Source: Candidatus Marsarchaeota G2 archaeon ECH_B_1 (GTDB taxonomy: Archaea > Thermoproteota > Thermoprotei_A > Marsarchaeales > Marsarchaeaceae). Taken from it: a DNA stretch of 64,000 nt. The first letter of the stretch is position 1. Every line of letters starts with the position of its first letter. The stretch is taken from contig NEXG01000001.1 in the NCBI GenBank assembly GCA_003019535.1, positions 230,153 through 294,152 of the forward strand, written 5' to 3'. The notes beneath the pieces are model-generated. The model ran no database searches and was not told where the DNA came from. It was given only the letters and a program-made list of their open reading frames with translations. Below, one piece after another: positions 31,149 to 39,302 of this stretch. The translations under genes were made by a program, and so were the position numbers.

Positions 31149-31641
31149 TTATAGCTGTTAGTTTCCTTTCTAAAAATTTAACTAGATGTGAATTGTCTTC
31201 CATGCTTAAAACTTGACCACAGTTAGCGCATTTAAAATCTTGTTCCATTGCTTCGTCAAAAGTATACCTCCTGCATTTTTGCGTGCAAACAAAAAAGTTT
31301 TGATTCTTTTCATAGTCATATCGTTTCCTAATTTTCTCGATAATGTTATTTCGCTTAAAGTCAATATACGTGTTAAAGAAATCTCGATTTATCTTCCAGT
31401 AAAACGTTACCCAATTCGTTTTTTTATCAATATCCTTTCTAAATATAACAAGTTTGTGTTTATCAAGATTATATATTATTTGTCTTATAACGTTCGGTTT
31501 AACCCTAAAAACTCTGCTTAAAGTATCATCTGTTGTTTCACCATTTTTAGCTATATATTCAAGTACTGCATAACCTTCAGGCCCTGTAAGTTTGTAAGCG
31601 ACAGCCAAAAGCTTCATATCAAATTTACTAAGTTTCCTCAT
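31099..31641 (-). CDS. tfe: Transcription initiation factor TFE (alpha subunit)
   Basis: The 180-residue protein has an N-terminal extended winged helix (about residues 15-95: EYIAKNGETTDDTLSRVFRVKPNVIRQIIYNL, then VTFYWKINRDFF) and a C-terminal zinc ribbon with C-x3-C (CTQKC) and CANC. TFE helps open promoter DNA with TBP and TFB. The end of the chain is a Lys/Ser/Thr-rich tail. It overlaps the upstream aTrm56 gene by 14 nt and the convergent phosphoesterase by 50 bp. Confidence 0.9.
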   Translation of the reverse strand: MRKLSKFDMKLLAVAYKLTGPEGYAVLEYIAKNGETTDDTLSRVFRVKPNVIRQIIYNLDKHKLVIFRKDIDKKTNWVTFYWKINRDFFNTYIDFKRNNIIEKIRKRYDYEKNQNFFVCTQKCRRYTFDEAMEQDFKCANCGQVLSMEDNSHLVKFLERKLTAIINTQKQSSLTHRKSTR

Positions 31642-32254
31642 CCGAGCCCACGGTCCCCATAATAGATATTCTTCCCTTACCTTTTAAGCTTGGGTTCATC
31701 CTAACTGTTCCTTCAGTATATCGAGGCCAGTTTCCGCCATGGATTTTATCCAAAAATATCGCTAGGGCGGCCACTTCTGAATGGGGCTGATTGGTTATTG
31801 AGATGTTGTAGTCGGCTATGGTGTACATTTTGGCGGGTACCTTAGAAGATCCAACCATGACTAAAAAAGGTTTAAGTCGAATATGACGTAGAAAGTAAAG
31901 GTCGCTTAAAACGTTCCTTATGTCCTCCCCATACATCGAAAGATTGATAATCACGCCACCTAGAGACCGCCACACGTTTATCACGCGATCTGTGGCTACC
32001 GAATCTCTAACCCAGAATCCTCCTCCCCACGCAATATTTAGGCTTTCAATCTTTTCTATTATTCCCTTTGCCTCCGTATCCGCGATTATTACGCCGTTGG
32101 CTCCAAACGCTCTCGCGGTGAGACATGCGTGCGTGGTTACCCGGAAGTCTCTTGGGCGATGATTTAACCTTAGAACTACTATTTCTGAGCTTTTAAGTAA
32201 GTCGGTTAATTTGGCTAGGTTTTCTTCAATCGAAGTCCTTAAGTTTTGCGACAT
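31628..32254 (-). CDS. tRNA (cytidine-56-2'-O)-methyltransferase aTrm56
   Basis: Starting at the ATG at 32254 (MSQNLRTSIEENL), the 208-residue protein contains the aTrm56 pattern: VVLRLNHRPRDFRVTTHACLTARAFGA, then INLSMYGEDI and the SPOUT knot ITNQPHSEVAALAIFLDKI. The enzyme methylates C56 in the T loop of tRNAs, a mark specific to archaea. The frame is open upstream to 32314 within mbf1, but those residues are not family-like. Its start overlaps the mbf1 stop by 29 nt. Confidence 0.91.
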   Translation of the reverse strand: MSQNLRTSIEENLAKLTDLLKSSEIVVLRLNHRPRDFRVTTHACLTARAFGANGVIIADTEAKGIIEKIESLNIAWGGGFWVRDSVATDRVINVWRSLGGVIINLSMYGEDIRNVLSDLYFLRHIRLKPFLVMVGSSKVPAKMYTIADYNISITNQPHSEVAALAIFLDKIHGGNWPRYTEGTVRMNPSLKGKGRISIMGTVGSDEET

Positions 32255-32705
32255 GCCGTAATTCCAACCCCGATTCACCCAGGCTCCCCGGTTTGAGGAG
32301 TTGTGTGTTTTCACGCTTGGCTAAAAGTGTAACGTGTAGAAATCGCTCTAATTTTCTAGCAGTCTCTATATCTGGCTGCAGCCGTCCCGCCTCGATTCTA
32401 CGTAACACACTTTCTTTAATTCCAATCTTTAACGCCAGCTCAGGTATCGTTGCCCCATTCTTCTCTCTCGCCTCCCTCACTATCTGAAAGTAATTATCGA
32501 CAATATCGTAGTCTGGCTCCCGAATAGTCTGGCTCCGCCAACTACGAACCCTAATCAGTGTTGACTGTTCTCCTTGTTTTTGTGTATATTTCTTCTTTTC
32601 ATTGTTCAGGCACTGCTTGCAGACAAAAAGTTTCTCCCCGTAGTGATTGATTGGCGTTAGGGCCTCGTTGCTCATTCTACCGCACATTTCACAGAAAGAA
32701 GGCAT
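32226..32705 (-). CDS. mbf1: Multiprotein bridging factor 1-like protein
   Basis: The 159-residue protein has an N-terminal zinc ribbon (CEMC...CKQC) and a Cro/C1-type helix-turn-helix at about residues 80-135 (IVREAREKNGATIPELALKIGIKESVLRRIEAGRLQPD). Archaeal MBF1 associates with the ribosome small subunit and possibly with transcription. It heads a three-gene run with aTrm56 and TFE. It is divergent from PAN, 59 nt away. Confidence 0.91.
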   Translation of the reverse strand: MPSFCEMCGRMSNEALTPINHYGEKLFVCKQCLNNEKKKYTQKQGEQSTLIRVRSWRSQTIREPDYDIVDNYFQIVREAREKNGATIPELALKIGIKESVLRRIEAGRLQPDIETARKLERFLHVTLLAKRENTQLLKPGSLGESGLELRHVAKLKDFD

Positions 32706-32764
32706 TCTCGCTGCCCAGATTTTATATTGTTCCTCTGACTTATAATCTCTGTTGTGGCTAGCTT

Positions 32765-33979
32765 ATGAGTGAATATGACGCCAATAAAGTTGAAAATCAG
32801 GGTAGAAGCACTAAACCAGGCGAAAGTGAACTATACATCCGTTTTAAGGAACTAGAAAACAAAATAAGGCTCTTAGAAGCTGAACGGGCATCCCTTCTGA
32901 TAGAGCGTGAACAGTATGTTCGTGATTTGGAATACATGCGTAGAGAATTAGAACAAGCTCGGAGCTCGCCGCTTGTTGAGGCGTCGGTGGTTGAAGTTCT
33001 GGATGATGGCAGGGCGGTTGTTCATAGTTCAAATGGACCCAATTTGGTTGTTTATGTTTCACAAAATATAGATCTTAAGCAATTAAAACCTGGCACACGC
33101 GTGGCTCTTAACCAACGAGGCTCTGCGGTGATAGAGGTTTTACCGAAATCGCAAGACATGTATGTGAAAGCCATGGAGGTTATAGAAAGACCGAAATTCC
33201 GGTTTCAAGACGTGGGCGGCTTAAAGAAGCAGATCGAGATGGTGAAAGAGATCGTTATCTTACCTCTTACCAAGCCAGATCTCTTCAAACAAGTTGGGAT
33301 AGACCCCCCCAAAGGCGTTCTTCTTTCGGGCCCCCCAGGAACAGGGAAAACCCTATTAGCTAAGGCTGTTGCGGGTGAAACTAATGCTACGTTCATAAGC
33401 ACAGTGGGTTCCGAGTTGGTGCAGAAATTCATAGGGGAGGGGGCAAGGATAGTTAGGGAGCTTTTTGACCTCGCTAGGGAGAAAGCACCGTCAATTATCT
33501 TTATAGATGAAATTGACGCTATTGGGGCTAAGCGAATGGATGTTGGTACAAGCGGGGAACGCGAAGTACAGAGAACCTTTATGCAACTAATAAGCGAGAT
33601 GGATGGGTTCGACCCGTTGGATGACGTTAAGGTTTTGGCCGCCACTAACCGAATAGACATCCTAGACCCAGCGCTACTTAGGCCTGGCAGATTTGATAGA
33701 ATAATACACATTGACTACCCATCACTAGAAGATCGTGTTGAAATCTTTAAAGTGCACACGAAACGAGTTAACCTGCACAGTTCTGTTGATTTACATAAAC
33801 TTGCAGAAGAGACGGAGGGAACAACGGGGGCAGAGATCAGACATATAGTTATAGAAGCCGGTCTATCTGCGATAAGAAGAGGCTCGAAAATTGTCGAGAA
33901 AGAGGATTTTGAGAATGCTATCAAAACTGTTTTAACGAGCAAAGCAGGAAAGACAAATGCCTATGCACTCTTCGTATGA
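32765..33979 (+). CDS. pan: Proteasome-activating nucleotidase (PAN)
   Basis: The 404-residue AAA+ ATPase has an N-terminal coiled coil (about residues 22-68), an OB domain (about residues 70-130), Walker A GPPGTGKT at 189-196 and Walker B FIDEID at 246-251. The arginine-finger region LLRPGRFDR follows. PAN unfolds substrates and feeds them to the 20S proteasome, whose beta subunits are at 44302 and 60577. The chain ends ALFV, so the C-terminal docking motif is hydrophobic-Phe-X rather than the usual hydrophobic-Tyr-X. A CTTATAAT box lies 24 nt upstream. It overlaps the next gene. Confidence 0.94.
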   Translation: MSEYDANKVENQGRSTKPGESELYIRFKELENKIRLLEAERASLLIEREQYVRDLEYMRRELEQARSSPLVEASVVEVLDDGRAVVHSSNGPNLVVYVSQNIDLKQLKPGTRVALNQRGSAVIEVLPKSQDMYVKAMEVIERPKFRFQDVGGLKKQIEMVKEIVILPLTKPDLFKQVGIDPPKGVLLSGPPGTGKTLLAKAVAGETNATFISTVGSELVQKFIGEGARIVRELFDLAREKAPSIIFIDEIDAIGAKRMDVGTSGEREVQRTFMQLISEMDGFDPLDDVKVLAATNRIDILDPALLRPGRFDRIIHIDYPSLEDRVEIFKVHTKRVNLHSSVDLHKLAEETEGTTGAEIRHIVIEAGLSAIRRGSKIVEKEDFENAIKTVLTSKAGKTNAYALFV

Positions 33980-34442
33980 CAATAGGATTCTACTAAGAAA
34001 AGTAGCCTACTTACTCGATTTCATGTACGGCCCCCCCGTCGGAAGCACGATAGTAGCCCACCCTCTACGTATTTCCCTTTCCAGCAAAACAAAGAGACCT
34101 AAGGCTGTGTATTCAGGCGACTTTCTCGTGGCGGTTCGTAGAAAAGACGGGTATTTCCTCCTCGAAAGGCATGGCTTGAATCTGCTCTCTAAGGTTAAAT
34201 TAAGCAAGGCGGTGGTGGTGGATGATGTGGCCAAACCGTTTGTTATGGGCGGTAAAGACGTTTTTTCACACCATATAACTCATTTCATAGGACGACACTA
34301 TGTAGGCGAGGACATGATAGTGACGTCCACTTCTGGGGAAGTCTTAGGATGTGGACAACTCATCCTTCTACCATCAGAAGTAAAATCTTTTAAGAGGGGG
34401 GTAGCCGTAAAGATAAGGGTTGGTTTGGGGGGTAATAAATGA
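33957..34442 (+). CDS. PUA-domain protein
   Basis: The 161-residue protein has a C-terminal PUA domain (about residues 78-158): LSKAVVVDDVAKPFVMGGKDVFSHHI, then GEDMIVTSTSGEVLGCGQLIL. The N-terminal 70 residues form a pre-PUA-like domain (KVAYLLDFMYGPPVGSTI). PUA domains bind RNA, often tRNA or rRNA. It overlaps the PAN 3' end by 23 nt and NAC by 4 nt, so it is cotranscribed with both. The role is unknown. Confidence 0.8.
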   Translation: MPMHSSYDNRILLRKVAYLLDFMYGPPVGSTIVAHPLRISLSSKTKRPKAVYSGDFLVAVRRKDGYFLLERHGLNLLSKVKLSKAVVVDDVAKPFVMGGKDVFSHHITHFIGRHYVGEDMIVTSTSGEVLGCGQLILLPSEVKSFKRGVAVKIRVGLGGNK

Positions 34443-34798
34443 AATTGAATAATAGCGACATGCGTAGGCTCATGCGCCAGATGGGGTTGGGTGCACAAGA
34501 GGTCATCGACACAGAAGAAGTTATAATACGCACACATGACAAAGTGATAACCATTATATCACCGCAAGTAGTCAAACTATCAATACAGGGTCAAACCCTA
34601 TACCAAGTGATCGGTGGCACGGAAAAATCTTCTGAGCAAAAACCAACTGCCAAAAAAGAGGAGTCGTTTGCTGTCAGCGACGAGGATGTAAGCTTTGTGG
34701 CAACTCAAGCTAATGTGCCTCTAGAGGTCGCTAGGTCCGCTCTGGCTGAAACCAAAGGTGACATAGCCAAAGCCATTATGAAGTTAAGAAGCACCTGA
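34439..34798 (+). CDS. nac: Nascent polypeptide-associated complex protein (NAC)
   Basis: The 119-residue protein contains the NAC domain (MRRLMRQMGLGAQEVIDTEEVIIRTHDKVITI) and a C-terminal UBA domain (about residues 80-118: VSFVATQANVPLEVARSALAETKGDIAKAIMKL), the archaeal NAC layout. It works as a homodimer that binds nascent chains at the tunnel exit beside uL23. Its 3' end overlaps the convergent TFB gene by 15 bp. Confidence 0.94.
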   Translation: MKLNNSDMRRLMRQMGLGAQEVIDTEEVIIRTHDKVITIISPQVVKLSIQGQTLYQVIGGTEKSSEQKPTAKKEESFAVSDEDVSFVATQANVPLEVARSALAETKGDIAKAIMKLRST

Positions 34799-35671
34799 AT
34801 ATTTATCTATCATTTTTGCATTTTCTTTAAGACTATATTCAGTTACACGCATTATTCTGGCATAATCCGCTGTGCTGGATATTTCCATGCACCCTAAATA
34901 TTTCTCCCCTTTAAACACCACGTTGTAGACTATACTAGCCGCTAAAACGTAGGGGTTCTTTCCCGAAGTGACTTGGCTTGGTAACGATCTCAGGCAATTA
35001 TCCGCCTCCTTCGCGATCTCGGTTATAACTCTCTGTTTCTGTAGGGGGTCGACGTTGACGTAGTTAGATAGCATGTTAACCACCCTAGTTATAAAGACAT
35101 CTGGCCTCATTCTTTCGGGCGACTCTCCCATGATCTCTTCGATTATCCTATACGCCCTAATCATCTTCGACGTGGTAGCACGCTTACCCTTGTTTCTTAT
35201 AGAAGAGTAGATCTCCTTGAACGATATTGGTATGTTGTTTTCACGTACAGCAAACAGTATCGCTGCTCCCGCGGCGGAGCTAACTGTAAGGTTTACCCGC
35301 CGTCGTGTTTCATTGAAACTGGTTTTAAGGAGGAATATTGCTCGTTTCTCAACATTCTTGTTAAGACCGAGGCTCCGACATATCTGTCTAATCAACTCGA
35401 ACCCACGCAACAGCGTGCTTTCAGCACCTAACGCTCTGACGTTGCTGATCGATAAAGCCATATTCGAGTGATCCATATCCACGAATGAGCCGGGAACAAG
35501 CGTGCTAGTGTTCTCATTGAACGTCCGCTTACCAGTTACAAGGTATTTATTGTTGTATGCTTCATTAACAGTCATTCGTGCATCATCGACAACAAGACCA
35601 CAGGAAGAACACACCACTTCGCCGACTGAGTTAACAACGATCACAGAATGACACTCAGGGCAAACTTCCAA
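34784..35671 (-). CDS. tfb: Transcription initiation factor TFB
   Basis: The 295-residue protein has an N-terminal zinc ribbon with C4, C7, C21 and C24, then a linker/B-reader region and two cyclin folds (about residues 95-185 and 195-290), with the first containing AAGAAILFAVRENNIPISFKEI and the second KNPYVLAASIVYNVVF. TFB binds TBP-promoter complexes and RNA polymerase. The linker segment (NKYLVTGKRTFNENTSTLVPGS) is somewhat divergent from the usual archaeal B-finger. Its ATG faces the tRNA-Ala/Orc1 side. Confidence 0.92.
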   Translation of the reverse strand: MEVCPECHSVIVVNSVGEVVCSSCGLVVDDARMTVNEAYNNKYLVTGKRTFNENTSTLVPGSFVDMDHSNMALSISNVRALGAESTLLRGFELIRQICRSLGLNKNVEKRAIFLLKTSFNETRRRVNLTVSSAAGAAILFAVRENNIPISFKEIYSSIRNKGKRATTSKMIRAYRIIEEIMGESPERMRPDVFITRVVNMLSNYVNVDPLQKQRVITEIAKEADNCLRSLPSQVTSGKNPYVLAASIVYNVVFKGEKYLGCMEISSTADYARIMRVTEYSLKENAKMIDKYSGAS

Positions 35672-35881
35672 TTTTTCTCAAAAATAAATATCAAATAACC
35701 TTAAAAACCTTCTTGCATGGTTCATTGTAAAACATTACGAGCCTCGTAGATCATGTATATTAAGAAGTTGCACTTATGCTATGTGTTAGCCTCTGGCGAT
35801 TAATCGAAGATTACGCTATTAGCAGTGGGGGTGAGTGGTATCTAAAAAGGCTTAAAAATCGATTGTGAATAAAGGTTCATA
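35672..35881. other. Intergenic region between TFB and tRNA-Ala
   Basis: About 210 bases with promoters on both sides: AT-rich sequence upstream of TFB and a GGCTTAAAAATC box about 27 nt before tRNA-Ala. I looked for origin recognition boxes because Orc1/Cdc6 follows and found no repeated GC-rich motif. Confidence 0.5.
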
Positions 35882-35953
35882 GGGGCCATAGCTCAATGGC
35901 AGAGCGCCCCCTTGGCGTGGGGGAGGTTCCGGGTTCAAGTCCCGGTGGCTCCA
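35882..35953 (+). tRNA. tRNA-Ala (GGC)
   Basis: The 72-nt cloverleaf has acceptor GGGGCCA/TGGCTCC with discriminator A and the G3-U70 alanine identity pair. The anticodon stem is CCCCC/GGGGG and the loop TTGGCGT gives GGC. There is no intron. A GGCTTAAAAATC box lies 27 nt upstream. Confidence 0.95.
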
Positions 35954-36023
35954 TAAGATAATGACTGTTAATATTACCCCTGTAAGGCTTATTTGAGTGG
36001 GTTGAGTCAGATTTAAGCCGTTT

Positions 36024-37208
36024 ATGACGTCTCAAAACTTGTTTTCCAACCTCGGTAAAAGCAGGATCTTCAAGAATAGAAGCGTGTTAGTATCTGATTT
36101 TGTGCCTCTTACTCTCCCGCACCGTGAAAATGAGATAACGCGTTTAGCCCAGATAATGAGTCCAGCGCTCAACGGTACGAGACCTAATAATATATTCATG
36201 TATGGTTTGACGGGAACAGGTAAAACTGCTGTTGCGAAATATGTCTCAAATATGCTAACAGATGAAGCAAACCGCCGTGGTTCTCCTGCAACTGTTATAT
36301 ATGTTAACGCTCGCAAGGATGATACCAGCTATAGAATTATAACCCAGATAGGTCGGCTTCTTGATTTAAAATTACCTTTTACAGGACTCTCCGTCGCTGA
36401 AGTGTATTCACGTGTGGTAAGTCGAATAGATAAGAGGGGCGGCATGATAATAATCACGATAGATGAAATCGACAATTTGATAAGGGAAAGCAATCTTAAT
36501 TTACTATATAAACTGAGTAGGATAAACAGCGACCTACGAAATGCTCAAGTGTCTTTAATAGGCATAACCAATGATGCGAGGGTACTTGAGGTTCTTGACC
36601 CACGTGTTAAAAGCAGTCTTGGTGAGGAAGAAATAGTGTTTGCACCCTACAACGCTGAACAGCTGCGCGATATTTTACATGCAAGGGTGCATGATGCCTT
36701 TGTCGAGGACTCGTTGGAGGACGATGTAGTGCCCTACGTTGCGTCATTAGCTGCCAAAGATCATGGTGACGCGAGAAAAGCCGTCGACCTCCTCCGTAAA
36801 GCGGGTGAAGTGGCTGAAAGGTTGAATTCTAATAGAGTGACCATTGACCATGTGAAACAAGCACTAAGCGAAATAGAGGTTGACACCACACTTGAAATAG
36901 TTACAAAGCTTCCACTACACTCAAAACTTGTTCTTGCTTCCGCGCTTGAGTTACAGAACAAGAAGGAAATAGTTGTCACAGGCGACATATACACCGGCTA
37001 CATTATGCTCTGCAAAAAAACCGGCCTTGAGCCTTTAACGTCTAGAAGAGTTAGTGAAATACTCAATGAGCTCGATATGGTAGGTATAATATCAACTAAA
37101 ATATTAAACAGAGGGCGGTTTGGACGAACAAAGCGTGTTGTGCTCAATATTAAACCTACAAACATTCTGGAAGCTCTTAAAAAAGACGATGCTCTTAAAA
37201 TTATGTGA
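36024..37208 (+). CDS. cdc6: Origin recognition protein Orc1/Cdc6
   Basis: The 394-residue AAA+ protein has Walker A GLTGTGKT (61-68), Walker B IITIDEID (143-150), sensor motifs, and a C-terminal winged helix (about residues 310-385, with GLEPLTSRRVSEILNELDMVGII). Orc1/Cdc6 binds replication origins and loads MCM. Genes of this family often lie beside the origin they bind, but I see no origin repeats on either side. It ends within the first codons of the speD frame. Confidence 0.93.
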   Translation: MTSQNLFSNLGKSRIFKNRSVLVSDFVPLTLPHRENEITRLAQIMSPALNGTRPNNIFMYGLTGTGKTAVAKYVSNMLTDEANRRGSPATVIYVNARKDDTSYRIITQIGRLLDLKLPFTGLSVAEVYSRVVSRIDKRGGMIIITIDEIDNLIRESNLNLLYKLSRINSDLRNAQVSLIGITNDARVLEVLDPRVKSSLGEEEIVFAPYNAEQLRDILHARVHDAFVEDSLEDDVVPYVASLAAKDHGDARKAVDLLRKAGEVAERLNSNRVTIDHVKQALSEIEVDTTLEIVTKLPLHSKLVLASALELQNKKEIVVTGDIYTGYIMLCKKTGLEPLTSRRVSEILNELDMVGIISTKILNRGRFGRTKRVVLNIKPTNILEALKKDDALKIM

Positions 37209-37222
37209 GCGGAGGTGCGGAG

Positions 37223-37642
37223 ATGGTATCTGGCAGACATGTAATGGTTGAACTCTATGGCTGCTGTTATAAAACCCTCTCCGACCTAGAGCTCATCAAA
37301 CAAATTCTTATTGATATAGCGACACGGTTAGGTAGCCGTATTTTATCAGAGCACTTTGTTAAACTCGACCCCGGTATCAGCGGCGTACTGGTGATAGGCG
37401 AATCACACATATCAATTCACACTTGGCCTGAGAAGAGCTATGCATCTATAGATATTTACACCTGCAACAAAAGCTCAGACTTGGATGAAGCCTTACTATT
37501 TGTTAAGAAAAGGTTTAACCCTATTCAACAGTGCGCACTACTCGTAGAGCGGGGTCTACCAGAAGGCTTTAGGGTAACAGAAATGAAATGGGGAGAAAGC
37601 CATATTGAGAAATCAGAAATGGCACAACATGTAAGGGAATAG
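37223..37642 (+). CDS. speD: S-adenosylmethionine decarboxylase proenzyme
   Basis: I start at the ATG at 37223, 5 nt after a GGAGGTG Shine-Dalgarno; a GTG at 37205 that overlaps the Orc1 stop is less likely. The 139-residue protein is the small prokaryotic class. Self-cleavage before S61 in GESHISIHTWPE would make the pyruvoyl group, and C-terminal to it CNKSSDLDEAL is conserved. The product supplies aminopropyl groups for spermidine. SpeE follows 2 nt later, forming a polyamine pair. Confidence 0.93.
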   Translation: MVSGRHVMVELYGCCYKTLSDLELIKQILIDIATRLGSRILSEHFVKLDPGISGVLVIGESHISIHTWPEKSYASIDIYTCNKSSDLDEALLFVKKRFNPIQQCALLVERGLPEGFRVTEMKWGESHIEKSEMAQHVRE

Positions 37643-37644
37643 CA

Positions 37645-38403
37645 ATGTTTATTTGGGACAAACTCGGTAGCGGTACCTACCACGTTTTTAGAGTCGACCG
37701 CATTTGGATAAAAACTGCCTCACGTTTCCAACAGATTTTGATCTGCACTTTGAGAGATTTCGGCAAAGCCCTATTTTTAGACGGCTCATTGCAATGCGCA
37801 GAAGCAGATCAAGCGCTCTACCACAGAGCGCTGATACTACCTTCTCTCCGAGTTATCCGTGAGCCTAAACACATATTAATAATTGGTGGGGGGGATGGTT
37901 CAGCCGCGTACACGGTGCTCGCACAGAAGGAGGTTAAAGTGACAATGGTTGAACTGGACGAAAAGGTTGTGGAACTAAGTAGAGAGTACTTACCAGAGTT
38001 CCATCACGGTGTGTTCGAGAATCGGGATCTAGAGTTAATTTTTATGGACGGTAAAGATTTTATGGAAAAAACTAACGAACTATTCGACATTGTTGTAGTT
38101 GATGTTACAGACCCTGGTGTCAGTAAGCCTTCCCAAACAATATATAATAAAGCTTTCTTTAAATGTGTTAAGGACCACTTGGCTCAGAATGGTATCATGG
38201 TCACACAGGCTGGCTCCGCATGGTTTACTAAGCAGCACTTTTCAGAGGTTGGAAAACTTATAACGCAGGTGTTTTCTACTGTGGTACCGTATGGTGAATT
38301 CATACACTCATTCGGTTCACTATGGGGGTTTTATATCGGTACGGATTCAAGACAGCATGATGTTTATCGCGCACTAAAGGATTTAGGTCACTCTCTTCTG
38401 TAA
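37645..38403 (+). CDS. speE: Spermidine/polyamine aminopropyltransferase
   Basis: The 252-residue protein has the spermidine synthase motifs: LFLDGSLQCAEADQALYHRAL, the nucleotide-binding IIGGGDGSAAY, and VVDVTDPGVSKPSQTIYNKAFF near the active site. It transfers the aminopropyl group from decarboxylated S-adenosylmethionine, made by the adjacent SpeD, to a diamine. Whether the acceptor is putrescine, agmatine or cadaverine cannot be decided from sequence. Confidence 0.92.
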   Translation: MFIWDKLGSGTYHVFRVDRIWIKTASRFQQILICTLRDFGKALFLDGSLQCAEADQALYHRALILPSLRVIREPKHILIIGGGDGSAAYTVLAQKEVKVTMVELDEKVVELSREYLPEFHHGVFENRDLELIFMDGKDFMEKTNELFDIVVVDVTDPGVSKPSQTIYNKAFFKCVKDHLAQNGIMVTQAGSAWFTKQHFSEVGKLITQVFSTVVPYGEFIHSFGSLWGFYIGTDSRQHDVYRALKDLGHSLL

Positions 38404-38437
38404 GGAATAAAAACCGGTAGGTGATTTATTCTAGGTT

Positions 38438-38542
38438 GCCGGGGTGGCCGAGTGGTTAAGGCGGCAGACTCGAGATCTATCTGCAGAGGCTGGAAATCTG
38501 CTGGTCCTTGTGGCCGCGCGGGTTCGAATCCCGTCCCCGGCG
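38438..38542 (+). tRNA. tRNA-Ser (CGA) with 21-nt intron
   Basis: The plus strand folds as a class II tRNA: acceptor GCCGGGG/CCCCGGC, discriminator G, long variable arm and T stem GCGGG/CCCGT. The anticodon stem GCAGA/TCTGC closes a CTCGAGA loop (CGA) only if a 21-nt intron at 38475-38495 is removed, assuming the 37/38 site. Because the intron begins with ATCT and exon 2 also begins with ATCT, the exact cut can slide by up to four bases. The central helix of the BHB has a mismatch, so the motif is relaxed. Confidence 0.88.
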
Positions 38543-38582
38543 CTACGATAAGCTAATATTCTCATAGACGCTAAGCCTCATA

Positions 38583-39302
38583 ATGCCTCAATATATTGAC
38601 GTGAAGCTAAAAAGCGATGTTAGCTTATCTGGGAAAACCTTTGTTACAGGCTTCCATGGCATAGGCCTTGTTGGCTATGTGACCGTTAGATATCTCGTTA
38701 AAAAGCTTGAGGCAAAGAAGATAGGGTTTATTGTAACGGAGTCCATGCCGCCAATTATAACAATGGAGAACGGCGAAATAAAACCTCCACTTGAGCTCTA
38801 TATTTATAGACACGTGGTGTTTATGTATGCGGAATCGCCCCCTACTACGAGAATACACCGGTTTTCACGCGGTATATCTGAATGGGTCATTAAATCGGGA
38901 TTTGAAAAAGCATTGCTCGTAGGAGGGCTTGATTCAAGCTATTCCACATCCGCAAACCCTGAAGATAATCTCCGTGTTATCAAAACATCCCAATATAATG
39001 GGCTTAGGAAGGGGGCCTCTACACTAGAAGATGGGCTATTCGTTGTTGGGCCGCTTGCGTTACTTATGCTTAACTTCTATATCGCTGATTTTCCAGCCCT
39101 TGCAGTTCTACCTTACGCATCCAGAGACAAGGTGGATTTGAGGGCGTCGGCAAATGCAATCCAATTCATAAATCAAGAGCTGGATTTGGCTGTAAATGTG
39201 GACGAACTAATCCTTAACGCAAAGAGAATTGAAGATGAGGCACTAAAGAGCGCAGAATCCCACGCCAACCTATCTTCCGAGTCATTGCGCTACATTATGT
39301 AG
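38583..39302 (+). CDS. PAC2-family protein (proteasome assembly chaperone-like)
   Basis: The 239-residue protein matches the PAC2 family: TFVTGFHGIGLVGYVTVRYLVKKLEAK near the start, then a central alpha/beta core with ALLVGGLDSS, and LEDGLFVVGPLALLMLNFY before the ADFPALAVLPYAS segment. Archaeal PAC2 homologues (PbaB-like) help assemble 20S proteasomes, and the beta subunit gene is 5 kb away. It follows tRNA-Ser and overlaps the convergent tgtA 3' end by 8 bp. Confidence 0.83.
   Translation: MPQYIDVKLKSDVSLSGKTFVTGFHGIGLVGYVTVRYLVKKLEAKKIGFIVTESMPPIITMENGEIKPPLELYIYRHVVFMYAESPPTTRIHRFSRGISEWVIKSGFEKALLVGGLDSSYSTSANPEDNLRVIKTSQYNGLRKGASTLEDGLFVVGPLALLMLNFYIADFPALAVLPYASRDKVDLRASANAIQFINQELDLAVNVDELILNAKRIEDEALKSAESHANLSSESLRYIM

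Noticed and set aside
33205-33711. 168-codon minus-strand open frame inside PAN
   Set aside because: It is antisense to the conserved AAA+ core of PAN and is a product of codon bias.
35672-36023. Possible replication origin upstream of Orc1/Cdc6
   Set aside because: I searched for repeated origin recognition boxes and an AT-rich unwinding stretch and saw only a tRNA gene and ordinary promoters; GC skew over the whole chromosome would be needed.
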